NCBI GenBank assembly: GCA_030145015.1 | Contig: JAQYWI010000003.1 | Coordinates: forward strand, 1-64,000 | Reading direction: 5' to 3' | Length of the DNA stretch: 64,000 nucleotides | Source of the DNA: Desulfobacterales bacterium | Lineage (GTDB): Bacteria > Desulfobacterota > Desulfobacteria > Desulfobacterales > JAHEIW01 | Part shown: one piece after another, positions 8,901 through 15,208 of the stretch | Layout: each line of letters opens with the position of its first letter | Position numbering within the stretch: the stretch's first letter is position 1 | Made by a program: the position numbers and the translations under genes | The notes under the pieces: generated by a model | Seen by the model: the letters and a program-made list of their open reading frames with translations, nothing else | Told to the model about the DNA's origin: nothing | The model's database searches: none

Positions 8901-8933
8901 AGAATAGTTGGATCGGACCGTTAAAGGGATCAT
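5931..8933 (-). CDS. dnaE2: Error-prone DNA polymerase III alpha subunit, DnaE2/ImuC-like
   Basis: A 1000-residue C-family polymerase. Catalytic motifs are present: GRGSGAASLVAYCLGIT (311-327), PDIDVDF (two catalytic aspartates, D351 and D353), HPGGVVIT, and KPHSASYARVSFQAAYLK. An OB fold closes the protein (CLAGWLITGKV..EFLTFEDETG). No tau- or long clamp-binding tail is seen, as is usual for DnaE2. The N-terminal PHP domain has lost its metal ligands: HCHSN of relatives reads TVRSN (residues 5-9), and the histidine of ITDHD is T39. It is the last gene of the lexA-DUF72-imuB-dnaE2 set, so it probably performs SOS-induced translesion synthesis. No Shine-Dalgarno is obvious; a 242-base repeat-filled gap separates it from imuB. 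Confidence 0.9.
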   Translation of the reverse strand: MIPLTVRSNYSFMWGTAPAKQVCRAARRLGYTHLALTDTDNLCGLWPFLTGCRREGLTPIVGAEVSDPRHKQRAVCLVENDTGYRNLCRLLTRRHMDDDFDLATAVISHANGLVVLTRSAGLLGAWHAAGVSVAAAMPRRPLPATHRLRRTAARLGLPLVATPGSFFLHPDDLAAHRMLRAIARNTSLSRLAAAEVAPADAWLAGPQEYERRFAICPQAVSATYEIADRLSFTGPRFGVVMPPLIGPNGSNPAKRLRQEAYEGARRRYGAELSEAAVDRLEHELRSIRDMGFAAYFLIVRDIIRRSPRTCGRGSGAASLVAYCLGITNVCPLKHNLYFERFLNPGRQDPPDIDVDFAWDERDDVLDSVLAQYPGHAAMVSSHVLFQPRMAVREVAKVFGLTDAEIGQVAKRLPHFWRVKESDPEFLTELKRRPESKALAFPPPWPDILQLAQRIIGTPRYMSVHPGGVVITPRPIEEYVPVERAPKGVPIIQWEKDAAEDAGLVKIDLLGNRSLGVIRDALANLHDNGIPFDELRWEPEDDFATQEALAQGRTMGCFYIESPAMRLLQQKAKVGDFEHLVIHSSIIRPAANEFIQEYIRRLHGGPWDPIHPFLAEVLDETFGIMVYQEDVSRAAVVIAGFSHAEADTLRKVLTKKDREYQLRDFQQRFCTGARKRGVPDGKVAEIWDMMMSFNGYSFCKPHSASYARVSFQAAYLKVHYPAEFIAAVISNQGGFYGTFAYVSEARRLGLTLLPPDINLSAIRWIGQGKTVRVGLLSVKGLGTDTRERIVAGRRRQPYRSLRDFMERVRPDEDEARALISCGALDALNPDGKRASLLWELACWLKSKRPKAATQSLFKRADTAGNCQPPPLPAEDAHARLRREFSVLGFLCDRHPMELFADKLQKRRTIKAVDLPRFVGRKVCLAGWLITGKVVSTKTGDPMEFLTFEDETGIVETTFFPQAYRRFCHIIDRQRPYLLTGNVEEDWGALTLTVEKAERMQS

Positions 8934-8945
8934 TGTTCGTTGTAA

Positions 8946-9141
8946 GTTCGAAATCCGAATATCGAAAATCGAAACAAATTCGAAATTCGAATATTAAATG
9001 TTCAAAACAAATGTCCTATTCGGCGATCAGCACACCAGGAAAGATTTTTAGCTTCCTGGTCTCATTATATCGAAATGCCAAGTTTCGAATTTTGAATTTT
9101 GGTCATTCGTATTTGTTTCGTGCTTCGTGTTTCGGATTTTT
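8946..9141. repeat. Family A palindromic intergenic repeat, copy 1
   Basis: AT-rich imperfect hairpin filling the gap between imuB and dnaE2. The left arm is built from CGAAATCCGAA-like words, the right arm from their complements (TTTGTTTCG, TTTCGGATTTTT). It holds TTTTGAATTTTGGTCATT (9090-9107), identical to 57970-57987 in copy 2. A smaller inverted pair ACCAGGAAA/TTCCTGGT sits in the middle. Confidence 0.6.
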
Positions 9142-9175
9142 CTGATTTAAATTATATAGAACTCCAAATTTAGTG

Positions 9176-10348
9176 CTAAGCGGCCAAGATGCGACCCATG
9201 CGGATTGACTCATTACCAAAACGGTGGCGGATGGCGTCGATGGCTGTGATCAGGCCGCAGCGCTTTTGATTGGCTTTTTGGTCGGCGGCAAACAGTTCCA
9301 GCTGAGCCGGCGGAAAGATCAGCCGGTCACAGACCAGGCGCATATGCCGGATGCGTACCCGTCGGACCCAGGCCAATTGGAGGGTGCGCCGGGCCAGCTC
9401 AAACAGGGTGAGGTCATTGGCTGTAGCGGGCCGGGCGGCCACCTGGCGGGCGCGGCGCATGCCGTCGGAATAGTCGAGGATGATGGCGATGCGGCGTGCG
9501 GCGCGCCGGCGCCGGCGCAGCCGGCTGCCGACCTGCTCCACCAGGCCGTAGAGAGCCGCTTCCAGGGTGTGCGCGTTGTTGGTATCATTGCCGAATTCGT
9601 GGTCCGCAATTACCCTGGGCGGTTTTTGCCCGAGCGGCAAAACCGGAGACGGATCGATGCCGCGTACCGCCTCGTAAAGCATCAGGGAACGGGTTGCAAA
9701 AGGGATCTCCAGCTGCTCCAGACTCAGCGCCGCGACCTGGAAAGCATGGGTCAGGTTAAATTCCCGCAAGCGCAGCTGATCGGGGTGCTCGATGCCCGGA
9801 ACCAGACTGACCGGCAACGGAGCCAGCAGCGCTTCCTCTTCGCCGGCGACGACGATATACTCCCCGTCTGGCTTCACCAGGCGCGTGGCCACTTTGGCAA
9901 CCAGCTTGTTGGGGGCCACCGACCAGATCGGGTCCAGGCCCAGATCGGTTTTAATCTGCCTGCGCAACCGCCAGGCCACATCCCCGGGCGGGCCGAAAAG
10001 GCGGGAGGTGCCGGTGGCATCCATGAACAGGTGGCCGTCGTCTTCGCCGGTTTCGATCAGGGGCGAATACGGCAGGGCGCGCTTGAGCACAGCGCGCATG
10101 GCCAGCTCATAGCGGTCCGGATGGGGCGGCAGGATTTGAACATCCCGGCAGAGACGCACGGCCCGGCGCAGGGCCATGCCCTTACGGATACCGGCCATGT
10201 AAGCCTCGTTGCTCATATCGTAAACAGCGGCCCGGGCGGCGCCTTCGGGTGCGATGATCACCGGACGTTCGTTGAGCCGGTGATCCACCGCCCGTTCCAC
10301 CGCCACGGCAAAATCGGCCACATTTAAATGGATAATCGAACGGTTCAT
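9176..10348 (-). CDS. imuB: ImuB-like inactive Y-family DNA polymerase homologue
   Basis: A 390-residue Y-family protein. The active-site aspartates are gone: HVDMDAFF of DinB reads HLNVADFA (D8 to N9, D10 to A11), and the SxDE region reads GEDDGHLFMD. This is the hallmark of ImuB, which acts as a scaffold rather than a polymerase. A beta-clamp motif QLELF lies near residues 349-353, again as in ImuB. The little-finger region is arginine-rich (RRRRRAARR). It is shorter than typical ImuB (about 500). Neighbours are DUF72 upstream and DnaE2 downstream on the same strand. No ImuA gene is present. Confidence 0.8.
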   Translation of the reverse strand: MNRSIIHLNVADFAVAVERAVDHRLNERPVIIAPEGAARAAVYDMSNEAYMAGIRKGMALRRAVRLCRDVQILPPHPDRYELAMRAVLKRALPYSPLIETGEDDGHLFMDATGTSRLFGPPGDVAWRLRRQIKTDLGLDPIWSVAPNKLVAKVATRLVKPDGEYIVVAGEEEALLAPLPVSLVPGIEHPDQLRLREFNLTHAFQVAALSLEQLEIPFATRSLMLYEAVRGIDPSPVLPLGQKPPRVIADHEFGNDTNNAHTLEAALYGLVEQVGSRLRRRRRAARRIAIILDYSDGMRRARQVAARPATANDLTLFELARRTLQLAWVRRVRIRHMRLVCDRLIFPPAQLELFAADQKANQKRCGLITAIDAIRHRFGNESIRMGRILAA

Positions 10349-10420
10349 CGGTTGCTTTCAAGTGACAAAATCATCAGTGTATGGATCGAGGTTTCTAAAA
10401 CTATCCAGTTTGCTTGAAAA

Positions 10421-10547
10421 AGTGCCTAAAGTAGGAAGTGACTAAAGTGCCTAAAGTTAAGGAATTCTGTCATTTAATTTAAAAAGATGGAGCGAAGCGA
10501 CACCATAACTTTAGGCACTTTAGCTCACTTTAGTCATTTTAGGCACT
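10421..10547. repeat. Family B palindromic repeat, copy 1
   Basis: Left arm AGTGCCTAAAGT...GACTAAAGTGCCTAAAGT, right arm ACTTTAGGCACTTTAG...TTTAGTCATTTTAGGCACT, with a conserved core AAGGAATTCTG and AAAGATGGAGCG. The right end runs directly into the TGA stop of the DUF72 gene (10547-10549 on the minus strand). Related copies lie at 18374-18530 and 52767-52991. Confidence 0.7.
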
Positions 10548-11389
10548 CACAAAAGACCTTTCTCAATCAACTGACTGATCAGGCGCCGGGCATTTTTGGG
10601 TGCCTGGGCGCGGACGTGGTTGTTGAAAAAAATGACGCCGTTGCCGGCGTGCCGGGTCATCGGGGTGATGATTTTATCGGCCCATTCCCGCAACTCATCA
10701 TCACTGTAGTCGTAGTCAAACTGTAGTTGCATATTGCCTGAGCGCCAGCCTTTGACGTTGCGGCCGTGAAACCGAATATAGAAAAGATCCGGATTGGTGA
10801 CGACATCCAGCTGCGGGAACAGGCCCGGCAGATTGGGTTCGTCCACGGCGACCAGGGTGGTGCGGCGGCGTTCCAGTTCGGCAAAAACGCTGTCTGTGGC
10901 CCAGGAGGCATGCCGAAATTCCACCGCCAGGGGCAATCCGTCCAGTTCGTCCAGAAGGGCGGCCAGGTAGCGGCGGTTTTTCGGTGCCCGGGAAAAGCTC
11001 GGCGGAAACTGAAGCAAAACCGCCGTGAGTTGCCGGGTCTGGGTGAGCGGCGCCATGCCGTCGCGGTATTGAGAGACCTGTCCCCGCCACTGGTCGGGGT
11101 TCACCTCATGGGTTAAGGTGCGGGTCAGTTTGGCGGCAAAACGAAACCCGGGCGGCGCGTGCTGGCGCATGCGTTCGATGGCAGCCGCTTTTGGCATCTG
11201 GTACCAGGTGAAGTTCAGCTCGGTGATCGGAAAAGTCCGGGCGTAAAGCGGCAGCATCTGGCCGGAGCGGGTGCCCGGCGGGTAAAACCCGGCGTTTGCC
11301 CACTCCGTATACGAATAGCCGCTAGTGCCGATCCAGAGGCGGCAGGGAGTTTTTCTTTGTTCGGTTTGCATTTTTGTTTTCTGCGTCAA
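10547..11389 (-). CDS. DUF72 (YecE-like) family protein
   Basis: A 280-residue DUF72 protein with the family start LWIGTSGYSYTEW, then FPITELNFTWYQMP, FRFAAKLTRTLTHE, LLQFPPSF, LPLAVEFRHASW, FYIRFHGRN and the end VIFFNNHVRAQAPKNARRL. The family adopts a TIM-barrel fold of unknown biochemical role. The start is TTG at 11389 or ATG at 11371; neither has a clear ribosome site. Its place between lexA and imuB, where many cassettes carry imuA, suggests a link to SOS mutagenesis, but co-location is the only evidence. Confidence 0.85.
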   Translation of the reverse strand: MTQKTKMQTEQRKTPCRLWIGTSGYSYTEWANAGFYPPGTRSGQMLPLYARTFPITELNFTWYQMPKAAAIERMRQHAPPGFRFAAKLTRTLTHEVNPDQWRGQVSQYRDGMAPLTQTRQLTAVLLQFPPSFSRAPKNRRYLAALLDELDGLPLAVEFRHASWATDSVFAELERRRTTLVAVDEPNLPGLFPQLDVVTNPDLFYIRFHGRNVKGWRSGNMQLQFDYDYSDDELREWADKIITPMTRHAGNGVIFFNNHVRAQAPKNARRLISQLIEKGLL

Positions 11390-11438
11390 GGGGTGTTGTT
11401 AACGCTTGCGCAATGCCCTGACACCCTGCTGAGGATCG

Positions 11439-11602
11439 TTCCGCCGATGGCGGAACTAGAGGAGCGCTTCGCTTGAGGCGAAAGAATACTTATTGCTTGC
11501 GACCTCAAGGCCGCGAGGCCGCTCCTCAAAGCCCGCAGGGCTGCTCTTCAAGCGCAGCGCTCCTAAAGGCCCGCAGGGCCGGTCCCCAAACGCGCAGCGC
11601 AC
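11439..11602. repeat. Array of short hairpins between lexA and DUF72
   Basis: A run of mini-palindromes with two- to four-base loops: TTCCGCC-GAT-GGCGGAA (11439-11455), AGCG-CTT-CGCT, GGCC-GCGA-GGCC, AGCCC-GCA-GGGCT, AGCG-CAG-CGCT, GGCCC-GCA-GGGCC and GCGC-A-GCGC, separated by short A/C-rich spacers such as CTCCTCAAA. Transcribed within the lexA-DUF72 unit it could fold into consecutive hairpins. Confidence 0.55.
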
Positions 11603-12235
11603 TCATTTTATTCCTTCCGGTCCGCGGTGGATGCCGATGACCTTGCCCTGAACCAGGACTTCGCCGAAGCCGTAGCGCATGGGGGCGTAGGCGGTATTTT
11701 CCGGACGCAGTTCGATGTGGTCTTCATGTAAAAAAAAGCGTTTAATGGTTGCTTCTTCGCTGTCGATAAGCACCACGACGATCTCGCCGTTTTGGGCGTA
11801 CTGGCGCGGTTCGCAGATTGCCAGATCGCCGCTGAGGATGCCGGCATCCTTCATTGAATCGCCTTTGACGCGCAGGGCGAAAATGTTTTGGCTGCGGTAA
11901 ACGGCGGCATCCAGCACGATACTGCCGTCCCACTCCGCCTGGGCGTACATGGGCAGGCCGGCGGCAACCCGGCCGATAATCGGGATTTCGCGCCAGCGCT
12001 GCAAAGCCGCCGCTTCGCGGGCACGATTTAACAGATAAACTTTGCGGCTGTAGCGCCCCTCGCGTTTCAGATAGCCCTTTTCTTGAAGCACACGAAGGAT
12101 CCGGGCGATGGCGGCATGGCTGACTCCCAGATCTGCTGCAGCCTGGCGCAGGCTGGGACACAGGCCGCTTTTGGCGATTTCCCGCTGGAGATAATCCAGA
12201 AAACGCTGCTGTTTCGGTGTCAGCTGGGGTTGCAT
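11603..12235 (-). CDS. lexA: LexA repressor
   Basis: A 210-residue LexA. The N-terminal winged helix reads LTPKQQRFLDYLQREI..CPSLRQAAADLGVSHAAIARIL. The self-cleavage bond is Ala92-Gly93 in RVAAGLP, with catalytic S127 in KGDSMKD and K165 in EEATIKRF, a Ser-Lys gap of 38. It represses the SOS regulon until RecA-stimulated cleavage. A strong GGAGGTCCT ribosome site precedes the ATG. The promoter is about 230 bases upstream (12471-12499), separated from the gene by a repeat. The N-terminal DNA-binding helix differs from that of E. coli, so the operator is probably lineage-specific. It may be one of several LexA copies. Confidence 0.92.
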   Translation of the reverse strand: MQPQLTPKQQRFLDYLQREIAKSGLCPSLRQAAADLGVSHAAIARILRVLQEKGYLKREGRYSRKVYLLNRAREAAALQRWREIPIIGRVAAGLPMYAQAEWDGSIVLDAAVYRSQNIFALRVKGDSMKDAGILSGDLAICEPRQYAQNGEIVVVLIDSEEATIKRFFLHEDHIELRPENTAYAPMRYGFGEVLVQGKVIGIHRGPEGIK

Positions 12236-12309
12236 AGGACCTCCGATACAAGGTTTCGGGTTCTAAGGTTCAAAGTTCAACAATTCAAGCGTTCAGGGTT
12301 AAAGGACGT

Positions 12310-12414
12310 GTTCGATTGGTTTTATTGGTCTTATGGGTTGAATTGGTTGGCTTAAACCGAACCAATGGAACGAATTAAACCAATTAAACAAATGCAACGT
12401 TTGCCAGCTGGCTG
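12310..12414. repeat. Family C palindromic repeat, copy 1
   Basis: A 105-base element differing at only four positions from 53653-53757 in the same orientation. It is itself palindromic: GGTTTTATTGGTC..GAATTGGTTGG faces CCGAACCAAT..AACCAATTAAAC around CTTAAA. It ends in GCCAGCTGGCTG. It lies inside the lexA 5' leader. With the promoter it accounts for most of the 305-base gap 12236-12540. Confidence 0.8.
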
Positions 12415-12452
12415 ACACCTGAACACTGACACCTGAAACCTTGCCAAGTGAT

Positions 12453-12499
12453 AATGTAAATGTTAATGTAAATATAAATGTATATATTCTACGTGTCAA
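12453..12499 (-). promoter_or_regulatory. Probable lexA promoter with direct-repeat operator candidate
   Basis: On the minus strand TTGACA (12499-12494) and TATATT (12476-12471) are 17 bases apart, a near-consensus sigma-70 promoter. The plus strand shows AATGTAAAT at 12454-12462 and again at 12465-12473, then ATAAATGTA, so repeated words cover the -10 and the start point. This is a candidate LexA operator, by position only. Confidence 0.5.
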
Positions 12500-12540
12500 G
12501 ATGAAAATTGAATAAGGGGATTTAAAGGAGTTGGAAGGGC

Positions 12541-14229
12541 TCAGGTTAACAATTGGGATAGGCGCTTTTCACCAAAGCGCATCGGCAGGGAAATCGCCAG
12601 CAGGCTTAGAATCAACACCAGGCTAAATGAGCCGACAATCCATATCCAGCCTGAAAGGGTGATTATGTTGTTGCGGATGTCGGCCATAAAAAGATTATAA
12701 ACCGGACCGGCTTCAAGGATGACCACCAGGCCGATGTATCCGGCGCAGGCGATCATAAAGACCAGTCCTCCGAAACTGGTTATCGTCTGAGTCGGGTTTT
12801 CCGCCTTGAAATCCGGGTAGGCGGCCCCCAGGCCGACGCCCATGGCGACGATACCGGGGACAATAAAAAAAACCGTGAGAATTGAAAGGGTCATCATAAA
12901 CGGGGTGACCTGAAGCAGGATGTTGGTTGCAACGATCAGAACCTCGGTTAAGATCAGCAGCGGTAAGTAATAGATAAAAAATTTAATCCACAAAAAAGTT
13001 CGTATGGATAGCGGGGAGGTTTTGACCAGCCAGAAGGCATCTTTTTCCTGGCTGACCGCCGGATAGGCAAACCGGGCTGTCACCGCTGTCAGAACAAACA
13101 ACGCCAGGCCCATATTCAAAAATGAGAATAGGTTCTGAAGATACACGGTTTTGATCGGCGATTTTTCAAGGGGCAGTACCTTGAAATTATAAACGTAAAT
13201 TACAACCAGGGCGGCAATTAGAAAAATTTGGGTCCACTGGGTCTGGTCGCGGAGGAACGTTTTGATCTCTTTGACCGTAAAGGATTTTACGGGGCCGGGC
13301 AGAAAATTAAAAATTTTGTCACTGGCGACATTGTTTTTAAACAGACGGGCTGGCGCATTCTGGGTTTTTGAAAATCCTTTAAAGTAAATGGCATCTGCAA
13401 GAAAAATCATGGCAATTACGATCATCCCGGCAAAACTCAAGGACAGCGCGGTGAAAAACAAACTGCTGCTGATCGAGCCGGAAAGAGCGGACCGAATGCT
13501 GTCATAGGCCCAGCTACTTGGCAGAAATGGTGATGACGGGGTCTGCAGGGAAGTAATATAGACCATAACGGTGTCAAACACTTCCGGATCAACCAGCAAT
13601 TCCGGCTGTGAAAGGCGAATCGCCAGATAGATCACCACAAAAAAAAGGATCCCCGCGAAAATAAATACGCTCTTCATCCGGCTGGCCGGTATAAATATGA
13701 CGGCGGCCATAACCATCAGAGTGCTGATCGCCGAAGCGATAACTGCCAGGCACATTATCGATATCATCGCATTGAAATAGTAAAAGACACCGGTTTGGTA
13801 AACGATGCCGTAAGCCACGAAGACCGGCAGGGTGTAGATGATGACCATCCAGGCGCTATCGATGGTGCTGTCAATCCAGCGCGTGATAAAAACCTTGTAG
13901 CTGGAAACCGGCAAGGAGTGAACCAGTAAAAGATCGCGGGAGAGATAGAGCTTGGAAAGGGATGTCAGGATGCTGCTGAAAAGAAGCAGGGCAAAAGACA
14001 CGACCAGCATCATGGATAGGAGTTTATAACCCAGAATGTCGCCGATATCTTCAATGCCTTTAAAATAAATGAGAACCCGCCAGGAAACCGCAAATATGCC
14101 GCCCCAGAAAAGCAAACCGATGGCACCGAGCAAAAGCAAACGCACACGGCTGTTACCGTTGGCCCTGCGCAGGCCGCGCTTTCTAAGCGGCCAAATTCGG
14201 GGTTTTAATAAGGTCAGAACTTCGTTCAT
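12541..14229 (-). CDS. ABC transporter permease, multi-spanning
   Basis: A 562-residue integral membrane protein with about a dozen hydrophobic segments, beginning with a basic cytoplasmic stretch (KPRIWPLRKRGLRR). A soluble loop (KTQNAPARLFKNN..KSFTVKEIKTFLRDQTQW) separates two membrane halves, a layout seen in ABC-2-like exporter permeases. It follows the ATPase gene on the same strand after 54 bases and must be its partner. The substrate is not evident; a transglutaminase-like protein is encoded upstream. Confidence 0.7.
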   Translation of the reverse strand: MNEVLTLLKPRIWPLRKRGLRRANGNSRVRLLLLGAIGLLFWGGIFAVSWRVLIYFKGIEDIGDILGYKLLSMMLVVSFALLLFSSILTSLSKLYLSRDLLLVHSLPVSSYKVFITRWIDSTIDSAWMVIIYTLPVFVAYGIVYQTGVFYYFNAMISIMCLAVIASAISTLMVMAAVIFIPASRMKSVFIFAGILFFVVIYLAIRLSQPELLVDPEVFDTVMVYITSLQTPSSPFLPSSWAYDSIRSALSGSISSSLFFTALSLSFAGMIVIAMIFLADAIYFKGFSKTQNAPARLFKNNVASDKIFNFLPGPVKSFTVKEIKTFLRDQTQWTQIFLIAALVVIYVYNFKVLPLEKSPIKTVYLQNLFSFLNMGLALFVLTAVTARFAYPAVSQEKDAFWLVKTSPLSIRTFLWIKFFIYYLPLLILTEVLIVATNILLQVTPFMMTLSILTVFFIVPGIVAMGVGLGAAYPDFKAENPTQTITSFGGLVFMIACAGYIGLVVILEAGPVYNLFMADIRNNIITLSGWIWIVGSFSLVLILSLLAISLPMRFGEKRLSQLLT

Positions 14230-14283
14230 TTTACGCGCTGCCGGCTATTGGCTGTTTGCCGCTGGTTTCTGGTTGCTAAACTG

Positions 14284-15024
14284 CTAATTTTGCAGGTATG
14301 GCGTCTCTGAAGTTAAGTTCAGGAACACCTGTTCGAGGTCGGCTTCGGTGACATTGGCCTCGCGCTGCAGCTCCGTGGTCGTTCCCATGGCAATTAAGCT
14401 TCCTTTATGAATCACCCCGATGCGGTCGCAGGTATCTTCGGCAACTTTAAGGGTATGCGTTGACATAAAAATGGTGACACCTTGTCCGGCGAGCGTCCCA
14501 AAAAGATCTTTAACCATGATAATCGCTGCCGGATCGAGCCCCACCATGGGTTCGTCTACGATGATAACTTCCGGATCGTGCACCAGGGCGGCCGACATAA
14601 TAAGCCGCTGCTTCATGCCATGGGAATAGGACTCGACCAGTTCATCGGCCCAGTCGGTCAGCGAAAAATTTTTAAGGATTTTAAAAGCGGTGGCCTCAAA
14701 TTTTTCTTTGGAGACACCGTATAAATCAGCGGTGAATCTCAAAAATTCCATACCGGTGAGTTTTTCATACAGGTACGGGCGATCTGGAATAAAGCCGATT
14801 TTACCTTTGGCCTTTTCCGGTTCTGCCTGCATGCTGATGCCGGCAATGGTCACCGTACCGTTCGTCGGTTGCAGAATTCCACCCATCATCTTAATTGTCG
14901 TGGTCTTGCCGGCGCCGTTAGGGCCGATAAATCCAAAAATCTCTCCTTTATTAACGCAAAGGTTAAGATTATTCACTGCCCGGAATTCACCGTATTTTTT
15001 TGTCAGGTCTTTTAGTTCGATCAT
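14284..15024 (-). CDS. ABC transporter ATP-binding protein
   Basis: A 246-residue ATPase with Walker A GPNGAGKTT (about 35-43), signature SYSHGMKQR, Walker B VIIVDEPMVGLD and switch histidine in STHTL. This is the export (ABC-2, NatA/CcmA-like) type. It energises the permease encoded just downstream. The three genes from 16690 to 12541 share a strand and may be one unit, though a 185-base gap holding an inverted repeat lies before this gene. Confidence 0.9.
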   Translation of the reverse strand: MIELKDLTKKYGEFRAVNNLNLCVNKGEIFGFIGPNGAGKTTTIKMMGGILQPTNGTVTIAGISMQAEPEKAKGKIGFIPDRPYLYEKLTGMEFLRFTADLYGVSKEKFEATAFKILKNFSLTDWADELVESYSHGMKQRLIMSAALVHDPEVIIVDEPMVGLDPAAIIMVKDLFGTLAGQGVTIFMSTHTLKVAEDTCDRIGVIHKGSLIAMGTTTELQREANVTEADLEQVFLNLTSETPYLQN

Positions 15025-15111
15025 AATTTAAAATTTTAAAGTTTTTTATATAGTATAGCACAATTCCGGGTGATTTTGTCTAAGTTGTAAAAGTAAGAAA
15101 TGGTCTGTTGT

Positions 15112-15199
15112 TGGTCGTCCGTTGTCCGTTGTTATTTATTTGAAATTATTATGTTTGCAAAGTTGCCCGTTTCGTTTTTTCAACGGACAACGGACCATA
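15112..15199. repeat. Intergenic inverted repeat
   Basis: TGGTCGTCCGTTGTCCGTTG (15112-15131) faces CAACGGACAACGGACCA (15181-15197) around an AT-rich loop. It occupies the gap between the transglutaminase and ABC ATPase genes. No T-run follows on the minus strand, so it is a palindromic repeat more than an intrinsic terminator. Confidence 0.6.
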
Positions 15200-15208
15200 G
15201 ATCACGGA

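Noticed and set aside
9224..10327. A 367-residue open frame on the plus strand opposite imuB
   Set aside because: It is the antisense of a well-supported ImuB gene in a GC-rich region; the protein is low-complexity and resembles no family.
12270..12300. GCGTTCAGG before lexA resembling a Myxococcus-type LexA box
   Set aside because: It lies in GTTCAA/GTTCAG repeat wording and matches only part of the consensus; the repeats at the promoter are better placed.
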